A stretch of DNA of 64,000 bases from Roseivirga seohaensis. GTDB lineage: Bacteria; Bacteroidota; Bacteroidia; Cytophagales; Cyclobacteriaceae. This document shows positions 32,614-41,003 of the stretch, in pieces (within the stretch, counting starts at the first letter, position 1; every line of letters begins with the position of its first letter). Where the stretch lies: positions 1-64,000 of the forward strand of contig NZ_LRPB01000023.1 of assembly GCF_001592945.1 (NCBI RefSeq), written 5' to 3'. The notes beneath the pieces are model-generated. The model was given only the letters and a program-made list of their open reading frames with translations. It made no database searches and was not told where the DNA came from. The position numbers were made by a program, and so were the translations under genes.

Positions 32614-33660
32614 ATGAACTCAAGAAACAATTCAAACTTGCCAGAAAAACAATATGAGGTCAAAACTTGGCTAGGTCAGTTTTTAGTAGAATTAAAGCAC
32701 ATAGAACTTCCTTCAGTAATTGAGGATAACCTAATCAGGTCCACTTGTAAGTTACTCACAGGCTTGACGGATATTCCAGCTGCATATTTACATGAATATA
32801 AAAGACGAATAGAAAGGGAAACAGAAGCCTTGGATATTCTTTCAAGAGCCAATGTCGAAAGTATAGTAAACTTTAATAAAAAAGACTCTGAGCTCATTGC
32901 AAGCACTGCAAATTACTACTCGATACAATTATACAAAGAGGCCGGAAACAGAAAGGCCATTCTAGAAAAGGCTATTTATCAGTTGGGGGATAAGACCTAT
33001 TCAGAGGATACCAATAAACAAATTGATGAAGATTGGCTTTCCAGATTTGCCAAAATAGCCAATGATGTTTCCAAAGAAGAGGTGCAACTCATATTGGCCA
33101 AGATACTTGCTGGAGAGATTTCCAAACCTGGTTCTTTTAGTACAATGACATTGAAAGTACTTGAAAGAATGGATAAGCGCGCTGCTGATCAATTCAGTGA
33201 ATTTTTAAGCTACTGTAGCAGTCTTACATTTACTGATAGCGTCATTATATTGGCTTACAAGAACTATCAAAGCCCCTATACTAAAGTCCTAAGAACGGCT
33301 ATTCCTCAGTTTGTGATGAACGCTGTCAATCAAGAATCGATTCCCACATTAGAGGACTTCTCTTTTCTTATAGATGTTGGGATTCTACGACCTATAATAA
33401 TTTCAAAAAAAATTCCGTTTTCTGATTTAAGGCAATTCCATATTGGTTCAACAGAGGTTTACTTAACTCGATTCAGACCTGAATTAATGGACGAAGATGA
33501 TGTGTCGTTTAGTTTGGAATGTATGGAGCTTACAACTGCGGGCAAAGAGTTACTTCCCTTTATTAAGCCCAATCCAGCGTTTAAAGAATACTGCGAGCAA
33601 CTAGATTATTATTTTCGGAAAAAAATGGGTTATGTATTAGAGTACCCAGACAAAGACTAA
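32614..33660 (+). CDS. DUF2806-like protein, candidate defence gene
   Basis: 348 residues, no signal peptide or membrane helix. The block LSRFAKIANDVSKEEVQLIL, AKILAGEISKPGSFSTMTLK fits the DUF2806 pattern (W-x-x-x-A-x-x-x-S, then W/L-A-K-I-L-A-G-E, then P-G-S-F-S-x-x-T-L). The first 100 residues are helical and the C-terminal part is mixed alpha/beta. Function is unknown. Related proteins are found scattered on mobile elements, so a phage-response role is plausible but not shown. It converges on the integrase gene, 24 bp apart. Confidence 0.7.
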   Translation: MNSRNNSNLPEKQYEVKTWLGQFLVELKHIELPSVIEDNLIRSTCKLLTGLTDIPAAYLHEYKRRIERETEALDILSRANVESIVNFNKKDSELIASTANYYSIQLYKEAGNRKAILEKAIYQLGDKTYSEDTNKQIDEDWLSRFAKIANDVSKEEVQLILAKILAGEISKPGSFSTMTLKVLERMDKRAADQFSEFLSYCSSLTFTDSVIILAYKNYQSPYTKVLRTAIPQFVMNAVNQESIPTLEDFSFLIDVGILRPIIISKKIPFSDLRQFHIGSTEVYLTRFRPELMDEDDVSFSLECMELTTAGKELLPFIKPNPAFKEYCEQLDYYFRKKMGYVLEYPDKD

Positions 33661-33684
33661 CTCAAAACCAACGAACTATTCCTC

Positions 33685-34866
33685 TCATTTAAAGTTAACG
33701 TTTTCAAACCCATTTAACTCATTAATAAAGTGGCTAGTACTGATGTCAAAATAGGTTTTGGTGGTTTTTGAGTTTTGGTGGCCAGCCATTTTAGCCACGT
33801 ATTCCCTAGGGTAACCCTTTGATATTAACAATTCACAAAATGTATGGCGGCCAACCTTGTTATAAAGCACCTTTTCTATTTTGGCCATTGGCCCAATTAC
33901 TTTAAGTGCTCTATTAAATGCCTGGTCTACAACTGTTGGAAATACTAAAGGAGAATTTTCAGCTTTGTACTTATTCAAAAGCCTAACTGCTTCAGGAAAC
34001 TTATACAAAGGCACAATATAACGGTAGCCATTTTTAAACCTCTCACTTACCAATAACAGCCCAGCTTCAGAGTTTATAAAATTCTCGGCCGTCAAACCAC
34101 GTACATCACTGTAGTAAAGCCCAGTCAAACACTGAAAGACAAATAGGTCCCGGTGCAGTTCTAAATATTGATCTTCCTTTTTCTCGAACTTAAGGTTTAC
34201 CAATGCTTCAATTTCTGAAATGGTAAGAGCTGTTCTTTTCACCACAGATACTGGCACCTCTAGCCTGACCTCAAAAAACGGATCACGAATTAAATAATCG
34301 TTTTTAAGCGCATGCCTGGCAATCTTCTTAAAGGGATCAAAGTACTTAGTTACAGTAGAGCCAACTAAACCTTTGCTCAACAAAAAATCTCTATACTCCA
34401 GAATAAGGCCTTCACCAAGTTCTTTGAATTTAATTTTTGGGTTAAACTCGCTGATATGCCTTTTGAAGGTGTTGTATTTCTTACGTGTATTCGGTGATTT
34501 AAATTTGGTGATCTTCAAATAATGATCGATGTAATCATTGAATGATTCCTTGTCTCCTTTCCTCTCAAAGAATTCTGACAGCTGCCGGAAAGTTACTGGC
34601 CGATCGAGAAAATGTAATTTATTCACATACTCCTGAAGCTCGCTCATTCGATCCATAAGCGCTTTGTTGAATAGGTGATTTTGCGGATGGCTATCCTTCA
34701 CCCATTTATTTTCACGCCCCTGCCAATACTTGCTCTCCAGCTTTGGAAGTTTGGGGTCAAAGAAGCGAACCTCCCTATCAATCGTTACTCGTAGGTGAAT
34801 TGAGTATCGGCCACTCTTTGTTTTTATATAGTTTCGATTGAAGATAGGTTTAAAAGAGACTCCCAT
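33685..34866 (-). CDS. int: Tyrosine recombinase (integrase) of the element
   Basis: 393 residues from the ATG at 34866 (MGVSFKPIFNRNYIKTKSGR); the longer frame to 34911 enters the attachment region and is less likely, and the left remnant also conserves the MGVSF start. An arm-binding N-terminus, a SAM-like core-binding domain (about 100-200) and the catalytic domain follow. GRHTFCELL, MAGHQNSKTT and the nucleophile in TYFDIS are present. The position of the first catalytic Arg reads TGLYYSDV (Tyr where T-G-L-R is usual), and the residue before the second Arg motif is K-V-G-R rather than H-x-x-R. Loss of the first Arg is known in IntDOT-like Bacteroidota recombinases. It integrates the element at the adjacent tRNA-Arg. 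Confidence 0.9.
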   Translation of the reverse strand: MGVSFKPIFNRNYIKTKSGRYSIHLRVTIDREVRFFDPKLPKLESKYWQGRENKWVKDSHPQNHLFNKALMDRMSELQEYVNKLHFLDRPVTFRQLSEFFERKGDKESFNDYIDHYLKITKFKSPNTRKKYNTFKRHISEFNPKIKFKELGEGLILEYRDFLLSKGLVGSTVTKYFDPFKKIARHALKNDYLIRDPFFEVRLEVPVSVVKRTALTISEIEALVNLKFEKKEDQYLELHRDLFVFQCLTGLYYSDVRGLTAENFINSEAGLLLVSERFKNGYRYIVPLYKFPEAVRLLNKYKAENSPLVFPTVVDQAFNRALKVIGPMAKIEKVLYNKVGRHTFCELLISKGYPREYVAKMAGHQNSKTTKTYFDISTSHFINELNGFENVNFK

Positions 34867-35017
34867 AAGTGTGTAACATTTCGGGTAACAATTTACGGGG
34901 ACTAACAACACAGGACAAGAGAACTAACATGCCTTAACACCAAATAAGCCACTGTTATTCAGTGGCTTATCTCTTGTTTACACTTGTTAGTTAGTGTTAG
35001 ATGTGATCCCGACAAGA
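34829..35017. repeat. Right copy of the integrase-attachment repeat (active side)
   Basis: Partner of 9973-10162, about 85% identical by eye. It covers the integrase start, paired GTAACATT/GGGTAACAA motifs that could be arm-type integrase sites, a stem-loop, and the core GTGATCCCGACAAGA at 35003-35017 inside the tRNA 3' end. Confidence 0.85.
34944..34970 (-). terminator. Stem-loop behind tRNA-Arg
   Basis: ATAAGCCACTG (34944-34954), loop TTATT, CAGTGGCTTAT (34960-34970): perfect 11-bp stem, 34 bp after the tRNA 3' end on the minus strand. The T tract is weak (TTTGG), so termination is likely but not certain. It is duplicated at the left end of the element. Confidence 0.55.
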
Positions 35018-35075
35018 ATCGAACTTGTATCTAAAGTTTAGGAAACTTCTATTCTATCCGTTGAACTACGGGACC
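35004..35075 (-). tRNA. tRNA-Arg (anticodon CCT)
   Basis: 72 nt. Acceptor GGTCCCG pairs with CGGGATC (one G-T), D stem GTTC/GAAT, anticodon stem GAAGT/ACTTT with loop TTCCTAA (anticodon CCT), T arm ACAAG-TTCGATT-CTTGT, discriminator A. CCA is not encoded. Its 3' part is the attachment site of the element; the tRNA stays intact because the element carries or restores the 3' end. Confidence 0.95.
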
Positions 35076-35104
35076 ATTCCCTTTTTTAAGAGGGGCAAAA
35101 TTAA

Positions 35105-36304
35105 TTAATAATATGTGTCTTTCAAGTAATTTGGAAAGATGGTCATGTGTTGTTTTTTCACCTTTTCGAAAATCACTTCACGCATTTCAGCAATGTTCTC
35201 TTTTTGTTCTGCAGAAATAAAAACTACGCTTTCGCCTTCAGCATTTAAGTAGGTTTTTTTCAACCTTTCTAGCGTCATGGGCGGATGTTCCATTTCCTCT
35301 TCTATTTCAGGGTCTAAAGACTCAACCAATTTGTCAATTTTATTAAAAATAATGATCGTTGGTTTATCAGCCGCACCAAGGTCTATCAAAGTTTGGTTTA
35401 CCGTTTCCATCTGATCCTGATAGTAAGGATGTGAAACATCCACGATATGTAAAAGAATATCGGCTTCTCTTACCTCATCCAAAGTAGATTTAAAAGATTC
35501 AATCAAATGTGTTGGTAGTTTTCGGATAAAACCTACGGTATCGGACAATAGAAACGGGATATCATCAATAGCCACTTTTCGCACGGTAGAATCTACAGTA
35601 GCAAAAAGCTTATTTTCGGCCAATACATCTGCCTTAGTCATTAAACGCATAAGGGTAGATTTACCAACATTGGTATAGCCTACCAAAGCCACACGTACAA
35701 TATTAGTTCTGGATTTTCGCTGAACTTCGTTCTGTAATTCAATTTTCTCCAGCTTCTTTTTCAGTACGGTAATTTGGTTTCGAATTTGTCTTCTATCCGT
35801 TTCAATTTCCTTCTCACCAGCACCACCACGTGTGGCAGTCCCTCCTCTTTGTCTTTCGAGGTGAGTCCACAGTCGTGTAAGCCTAGGTAATAAATACTTA
35901 GACCTTGCCAGTTCCACTTGCGTTTTAGCCTGAGCAGTCTGTGCTCTTTTCAAAAATATATCTAGAATAAGTAAACTTCGATCATAAATCTTGATCTGCA
36001 ATTCTCTCTCTATATTTCTAAGCTGTGAAGGGCTCAAGTCGTCATCAAAAATAATTACCTGTATACCTTCAGCCTTAATATAAGTATGGATTTCCTCAAA
36101 TTTACCTTTCCCTACAAAAGTTCTTATTTCAGGTTTATCAAGCCGTTGCGTAAACGATTTTTTAACCTCAAGCCCCATTGTATCGGCTAAAAAAGCCAAT
36201 TCATCTAAATATTCGATTACCTTTTCTTCTGGCTGCTCTCTATTAATCAAAGCCACCAAAACTGCGGTTTCTTTCTCAGTATCAGTTGTTAAATATCCTC
36301 CCAT
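35105..36304 (-). CDS. hflX: GTPase HflX
   Basis: 399 residues. The N-terminal HflX domain is followed by the Gly-rich linker RGGTATRGGAGEKEIETDRR, then the G domain: G1 GYTNVGKST, G3 DTVGF, G4 NKID, with FISAEQKENI near the G5 position. The C-terminal domain is short. HflX binds the 50S subunit and rescues or splits stalled ribosomes under stress. It is a single gene reading towards the tRNA, with no sign of transfer, and marks the return to core chromosome. Confidence 0.96.
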   Translation of the reverse strand: MGGYLTTDTEKETAVLVALINREQPEEKVIEYLDELAFLADTMGLEVKKSFTQRLDKPEIRTFVGKGKFEEIHTYIKAEGIQVIIFDDDLSPSQLRNIERELQIKIYDRSLLILDIFLKRAQTAQAKTQVELARSKYLLPRLTRLWTHLERQRGGTATRGGAGEKEIETDRRQIRNQITVLKKKLEKIELQNEVQRKSRTNIVRVALVGYTNVGKSTLMRLMTKADVLAENKLFATVDSTVRKVAIDDIPFLLSDTVGFIRKLPTHLIESFKSTLDEVREADILLHIVDVSHPYYQDQMETVNQTLIDLGAADKPTIIIFNKIDKLVESLDPEIEEEMEHPPMTLERLKKTYLNAEGESVVFISAEQKENIAEMREVIFEKVKKQHMTIFPNYLKDTYY

Positions 36305-36471
36305 AAAGCATCAAAATTACTATTTATCGAAACCATTTCTAAATTCAACTTATAAATCGCTTCATCAAACTAAAAAGTATAAACACCATATAAGGGTATA
36401 ATAGTTTTGCATAATCTTATGGTTTGATAAGACAGCTTAACGGCTTAAGTTTGAAAGGAATTTTTTACGCA

Positions 36472-37017
36472 ATGAAAATTATAGAAACTGGCTTTGATGG
36501 CCTATACGAAATTGAGTCTACTGTATTTGGAGATGACCGAGGGTACTTTTTTGAGTCATATAGAAAAAAGACCTTTGAAGAGCTCGGAATACAAGCAGAC
36601 TTTGTTCAAGACAATGAATCGTTTTCGGTGAAGGGTACATTACGAGGGCTTCATTTCCAAAGTGAGCCTTATGCACAAGCAAAACTTGTAAGAGTTGCTT
36701 TGGGTAAAGTAATGGATGTAGCTGTGGACCTAAGGCCAAATTCGCCAACTTTCGGAAAACACCATACCGTTATTTTAGATGCCAAAAAGCATAACCTGTT
36801 TCTAGTTCCCGTTGGTTTTGCGCATGGTTTTTTAGCTTTGGAAGACAGCGTATTTTCATATAAGTGTACCAACTACTACAATAAAGCGTCTGAAGGCGGT
36901 ATTTTCTGGAACGACCCTGAATTAAATATTGATTGGCAAATAGAAAATCCAATCGTGTCTGAAAAGGATAAACTTTTACCTAATTTTGCAGCGTATAAAA
37001 ACGCACCTCTATTTTGA
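36472..37017 (+). CDS. rfbC: dTDP-4-dehydrorhamnose 3,5-epimerase
   Basis: 181 residues from the ATG at 36472 (MKIIETGFDGLYEIESTVFG), which matches the family's start; the frame open from 36424 is rejected. Conserved marks: DDRGYFFESYRKKTFEELG, FVQDNESFSVKGTLRGLHFQ (active-site His), VDLRPNSPTFGKH and PVGFAHGFLAL. It epimerises dTDP-4-keto-6-deoxyglucose at C3 and C5 on the way to dTDP-L-rhamnose for surface glycans. The partner genes rfbA, B and D are not in the window. It leads an operon of surface and housekeeping genes. Confidence 0.94.
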   Translation: MKIIETGFDGLYEIESTVFGDDRGYFFESYRKKTFEELGIQADFVQDNESFSVKGTLRGLHFQSEPYAQAKLVRVALGKVMDVAVDLRPNSPTFGKHHTVILDAKKHNLFLVPVGFAHGFLALEDSVFSYKCTNYYNKASEGGIFWNDPELNIDWQIENPIVSEKDKLLPNFAAYKNAPLF

Positions 37018-37754
37018 GTATACTTTCTTTTCTAAAGCCAAAGGATACTTCTCCAGCTTCCGTTTTGCCAATCAAAACAGATATCCATTCTCATTTAATC
37101 CCTGCGATTGATGACGGTGTGCAGTCTATTGAAGAATCGATTACGGTTTTGCGCGAAATGGAAGCATTAGGCTATGAGAAGGTAATTACTACTCCGCATT
37201 CAATGCCTGGCACTTATGACAACTCGCCCGAGAATATTTATGCGGGGCTGGAAATCATGCGCGAAGCCATCAAAAAAGAGGGCATCAATATTCAATTAGA
37301 AGCCGCCACAGAATATTACCTCGATGAATCATTCGTAGAGCTTATAGACTCAGGCGCTCCATTAATGACTTTCGGAAAAAAATACGTTTTGTTTGAGACC
37401 CCATTTATGAACATGCCCCCACAGCTAAAAGAGGTCACCTTCAAACTGAGTTTAAAAGGTTACAAACCTGTTTTCGCCCATCCAGAACGTTATTTATACC
37501 TTATGCAAAGCGAGTATTTACTGGATGAGTTGATGGACAGAAATATTATTTTACAGCTGAACGTAATTTCCCTAACCGGCTGTTATTCTAAACCTGTTCA
37601 AAAGTTTGCAGAAAAGCTTATCGACATGAAAGCTGTGCAACTTATTGGTACAGACTGCCATAACATAGGGCACATTAACCTTTTGAAAGAGGCAGTAAAA
37701 ACAAAGTATTTTAAAAAATTAATGAACTTAGATCTTCTAAATAACACCCTTTAG
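37014..37754 (+). CDS. CpsB/CapC-family PHP phosphatase (tyrosine-protein phosphatase type)
   Basis: 246 residues from a TTG start overlapping the rfbC stop by 4 bp; no ATG exists before residue 60, and the first residues SILSFLKPKD resemble the usual M-x-S-F-F-K-K start. PHP metal motifs: TDIHSHLIPAIDDG, ITTPHSM, EAATEYYLDE, FAHPERYLYL and IGTDCHNIGH. These manganese-dependent enzymes dephosphorylate tyrosine on capsule-export kinases. The place after rfbC fits control of surface polysaccharide. Confidence 0.9.
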   Translation: MSILSFLKPKDTSPASVLPIKTDIHSHLIPAIDDGVQSIEESITVLREMEALGYEKVITTPHSMPGTYDNSPENIYAGLEIMREAIKKEGINIQLEAATEYYLDESFVELIDSGAPLMTFGKKYVLFETPFMNMPPQLKEVTFKLSLKGYKPVFAHPERYLYLMQSEYLLDELMDRNIILQLNVISLTGCYSKPVQKFAEKLIDMKAVQLIGTDCHNIGHINLLKEAVKTKYFKKLMNLDLLNNTL

Positions 37755-37758
37755 AACT

Positions 37759-38739
37759 ATGGTTTTTGTTACTGGCGCTACTGGCCTGCTCGGTAGCTTT
37801 ATTTGTAGAGAACTTATTAAAAATGGCCAGTCCATTCGCGCTGTAAAGCGAGAAAGCAGCCAACTGACTTTGATCGAAGATATTGCCGATCAGATTGAGT
37901 GGGTGAATGGCGACATGAACGATACCACTTTTCTGCTCGAAGCATTAAATGGGGTTGATGGGGTTATTCACGGAGCGGCTATCATCTCATTCGATAAAAG
38001 AGATGAAGACAGAATGTACAAAACCAATGTGCAAGGAACAGCCGATTTGGTAAATGCCTGCTTAAAAGCAGGAGTGAAAAACTTTGTGCAAATAAGTTCA
38101 GTAGCCGCTATAGGCAGAAAACCCGGCCAGAAATTTATTGACGAAAAAGATAAATGGGAGGGCACAGAATACGATTCTATTTATGCCCGATCTAAGTACA
38201 TGCAAGAACTAGAAGTTTGGCGTGGGGCCCAAGAAGGTTTAAATGTAAAAATCGTAAACCCTTCCGTAGTTTTAGGCCCAGGGCTTTGGGGTAGCGGAAG
38301 CACCTCCGTTTTTAAATATGCTTACGACAGCAAAACATTTCATCCAGAGGGCACCATCAATTTTGTGGATGTTCGCGATGTAGCCGAAATATGTGTTAAG
38401 CTACTTAATTCAAACATTCAAAATGAAAGGTTCGTACTAAATGCTGGCACAAAAGAATTCAAAGATTTCTTTAAAGAAGTAGCCAGCCGCTTTGGCAAAA
38501 AACCACCTACCAAACCAGTACCCTATTGGATGCTCAAAGTAGCTGTAAAATTAGAGTTTATCCGATCTAGAGTTATGCGCCAAAGCGCCCTAATCACAAA
38601 CGATACAGCTAGGCTGTCACGCATGCATTATCACTTCAAAAATGATAAAGTGAAAAAAGCTTTAAACTTTGAGTTTCGCCCTATGAACGAAACCTTAGAT
38701 TGGAGCGTTAGAGAACTTAAATCTATGCACAACCTTTAA
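37759..38739 (+). CDS. NAD-dependent epimerase/dehydratase (extended SDR)
   Basis: 326 residues. Rossmann motif VTGATGLLGSFICRELI at the start, NVQGTADLVNACLKAG, ISSVAAIGR and the catalytic Y-x-x-x-K in SIYARSKYMQELEVW. Related enzymes reduce or epimerise sugars or hydroxy-ketones; the class resembles dihydroflavonol-4-reductase-like SDRs. Substrate unknown. It follows the PHP phosphatase by 4 bp and belongs to the same operon. Confidence 0.88.
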   Translation: MVFVTGATGLLGSFICRELIKNGQSIRAVKRESSQLTLIEDIADQIEWVNGDMNDTTFLLEALNGVDGVIHGAAIISFDKRDEDRMYKTNVQGTADLVNACLKAGVKNFVQISSVAAIGRKPGQKFIDEKDKWEGTEYDSIYARSKYMQELEVWRGAQEGLNVKIVNPSVVLGPGLWGSGSTSVFKYAYDSKTFHPEGTINFVDVRDVAEICVKLLNSNIQNERFVLNAGTKEFKDFFKEVASRFGKKPPTKPVPYWMLKVAVKLEFIRSRVMRQSALITNDTARLSRMHYHFKNDKVKKALNFEFRPMNETLDWSVRELKSMHNL

Positions 38740-38835
38740 AAAAACACGGTTATAAACAGATCAGGAAAAAAAAGACAGGGCCGCATAGTTTGCCATTCAT
38801 TTATTCCTTACTTTGAATAAACCTTTCGAAAATAG

Positions 38836-40239
38836 ATGCAAGAAGACTATCCTAGCAGAGAAGAGGAACGTGGGCTGATCAAGAAATTCGAAGAGCAACT
38901 CAAGCAAAAGACATATAATTTTTTCGATATCACTGAATACGAAACTATTATTCAGTATTATATCGATCACCTTCAATTTGGTAAGGGCTTAAAAGCATGC
39001 AAGCTTGCCATCGATCAATTCCCGTTTTCTCAAGAAATAAGTTTACTAATGTCGCAATGCTACATTGGTAAAGAAAATTATCAAGAAGCCCTTAGGGTAA
39101 TTGATGAAGCTCAAAATTTGCATCCAAATGATGTGGAATTAAACACCGTAAAAGGAACTATCTATTCCTTTTTGGGAGAATACGAAAAAGCCGTTGAGCT
39201 CTTGCTGAACACGCTAGATTATGCCGAAGATAAATCGGAAGTGTATTATAACATAGGCCTTACCTACCAAACCAATTCAAAATACGAAGAGGCAATTGGT
39301 AATTACAAAAAGGCTATCGAGCTAAACTTAAACCACGAAAGCGCACTTTATGAACTTGCCTATTGCCTAGATGTAACTGGCAAGCTGGAAGATAGCGTTG
39401 ACTACTATAAGCAGTTTATCGATCAAGACCCCTATTCTACCTATGCTTGGTACAATTTGGGAATTGTATTGAATAAGCTAGAACGCTACGAAGAAGCGAT
39501 AAAAGCTTATGATTACGCCCTAGTAATTGACGACACTTTTTCATCAGCTTGGTTCAATATGGGCAACTCCTATATGAACCTCGATAAGTTTGATGAAGCT
39601 CTGGAGGCGTATAAAAATACGCTTACAAATGAAGGGCCATCGGCAGAAACTTATTGCTGCATTGGTACTGCCTATGAAAAACTCGAGCAATACGAGTTGG
39701 CCATGAAGTATTACCGAAAATCTACAAAACTAGATCAGTTTTATGAAGATGCTTGGTATGGAATAGGTTGTTGTCTCTCTGAACAAGACAAGTACTATGA
39801 GGCCATTCATTTCTTTAACAAAGCACTTAAGCTCGATCCAGAAAATGCCAATTATTGGTTGGCCATAGCCGATGCCGAACAGCATGTGGGTAATGTAGTT
39901 TCTAGCTTTGAAGCTTATCAAGAGGCGGCAATGCTAGAACCCAACAACGAAATGATTTGGCTTGATTGGTCGCTTATTTATTATGAGCAAGGCGAACACA
40001 TTAAAGCCATCGAATTGATTGATAGGGCTTTGGAAGAACTTCCAGAAAATTCTGATTTAATGTACAGAATGGTAGTTTACCAAATATCGGCAGGTAGATA
40101 CAAAGAAGCCTTTACTTATCTAGAAAATGCTTTAATTTTGGACTTTGAAAATCACGAAGTGCTTTTCGATTTCTTTCCTAAAATTGAAACCCAAAAAGCA
40201 TTATTTAAGATCATTGATCAGCACCGAAACAAAATTTAA
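38836..40239 (+). CDS. TPR-repeat protein
   Basis: 467 residues with about eleven tandem TPR motifs (for example YYNIGLTYQTNSKYEEAIGN, AWYNLGIVLNKLERYEEAIK, AWFNMGNSYMNLDKFDEALE), no signal peptide and no enzyme domain. It is a cytoplasmic scaffold of a kind highly conserved in Bacteroidota; its partners are unknown. Its stop is followed immediately by the ATG of the ComA-like gene. Confidence 0.9.
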   Translation: MQEDYPSREEERGLIKKFEEQLKQKTYNFFDITEYETIIQYYIDHLQFGKGLKACKLAIDQFPFSQEISLLMSQCYIGKENYQEALRVIDEAQNLHPNDVELNTVKGTIYSFLGEYEKAVELLLNTLDYAEDKSEVYYNIGLTYQTNSKYEEAIGNYKKAIELNLNHESALYELAYCLDVTGKLEDSVDYYKQFIDQDPYSTYAWYNLGIVLNKLERYEEAIKAYDYALVIDDTFSSAWFNMGNSYMNLDKFDEALEAYKNTLTNEGPSAETYCCIGTAYEKLEQYELAMKYYRKSTKLDQFYEDAWYGIGCCLSEQDKYYEAIHFFNKALKLDPENANYWLAIADAEQHVGNVVSSFEAYQEAAMLEPNNEMIWLDWSLIYYEQGEHIKAIELIDRALEELPENSDLMYRMVVYQISAGRYKEAFTYLENALILDFENHEVLFDFFPKIETQKALFKIIDQHRNKI

Positions 40240-41001
40240 ATGCACTACTTTTTAGAGAACGTGCCCGAAAGGACACAAAAACCAAGAGAAAAAGGCTTCA
40301 CCATGGTAATGGACAAAGGCCTAAGTGTAAGGCAAGCCGAAGATTTTCTTAGCGTAGGAGCTAATCATGTAGACATTATCAAATTAGGCTGGGCTACCTC
40401 ATATGTTACTGCCAACCTACAAGATAAACTGAATGTATACAGAGCTGCTGGAATTCCCTTTTACTTTGGAGGTACGCTTTTCGAAGCCTTTGCTGTAAGA
40501 AACCAATTTGACGATTACAGAAAATTATTAGACAAATTTCAAGTACCATTTGCCGAGGTTTCTGATGGTTCTGTAGAAATGGATCACGATAAAAAGTGTG
40601 AATACATCACTGAACTATCGAAACAAGTTACTGTACTTTCAGAAGTTGGATCTAAAGACGAGGAAAAAATTATTCCTCCGTATAAATGGATCGAGCTGAT
40701 GCAGAAAGAACTAGACGCTGGTGCTTGGAAGGTAATTGGCGAAGCACGTGAAGGAGGTAATGTTGGTCTTTTCAGGTCAAGCGGAGAGGTTCGTTCAGGC
40801 TTGGTTCAAGAAATTCTAACTAAGATTCCTTTTGAAAGAATTATTTGGGAAGCTCCACAAAAAGCGCAACAAGTGTACTTTATTAAGCTGGTGGGCGCCA
40901 ATGTAAACCTTGGAAATATTGCACCAGAAGAACTAATTCCATTGGAAACAATCCGTTTGGGTTTAAGAGGAGATACTTTCAATCACTTTCTGGATAAATA
41001 A
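40240..41001 (+). CDS. comA: Phosphosulfolactate synthase (ComA-like)
   Basis: 253 residues with the ComA TIM-barrel marks: RTQKPREKGFTMVMDKGLSV, VDIIKLGWATSYVT, YFGGTLFEAF, FAEVSDGSVEM, VLSEVGSKD and VIGEAREGGNVGLF. ComA adds sulfite to phosphoenolpyruvate to give phosphosulfolactate. Methanogens use it for coenzyme M; in Bacteroidota it may feed sulfonate or sulfonolipid (capnine) synthesis, which is inference. The adjacent genes do not encode the other known pathway steps. Confidence 0.88.
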   Translation: MHYFLENVPERTQKPREKGFTMVMDKGLSVRQAEDFLSVGANHVDIIKLGWATSYVTANLQDKLNVYRAAGIPFYFGGTLFEAFAVRNQFDDYRKLLDKFQVPFAEVSDGSVEMDHDKKCEYITELSKQVTVLSEVGSKDEEKIIPPYKWIELMQKELDAGAWKVIGEAREGGNVGLFRSSGEVRSGLVQEILTKIPFERIIWEAPQKAQQVYFIKLVGANVNLGNIAPEELIPLETIRLGLRGDTFNHFLDK

Positions 41002-41003
41002 GA

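Larger units (their letters stand above)
10148..35017. mobile_element. Integrative element in tRNA-Arg(CCT) carrying defence cargo
   Basis: About 24.9 kb between two direct copies of GTGATCCCGACAAGA. The right copy is the 3' end of an intact tRNA-Arg, and a tyrosine recombinase gene lies immediately beside it, the classic layout of tRNA-targeting elements. Contents: dnaE/dinB, AbiE, Qat, AbiH, HTH paralogues, DUF6371 and DUF3987 replication-type genes, an excisionase-like HTH gene and an XRE repressor. No terminase, capsid, tail, relaxase or type IV secretion gene is visible. A phage satellite or a non-conjugative integrative element therefore fits better than a complete prophage or ICE. The exact crossover point inside the core cannot be fixed. 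Confidence 0.85.

Noticed and set aside
10148-35017. Complete prophage or conjugative element
   Set aside because: No terminase large subunit, portal, capsid, tail, lysis, relaxase or type IV secretion gene could be recognised.
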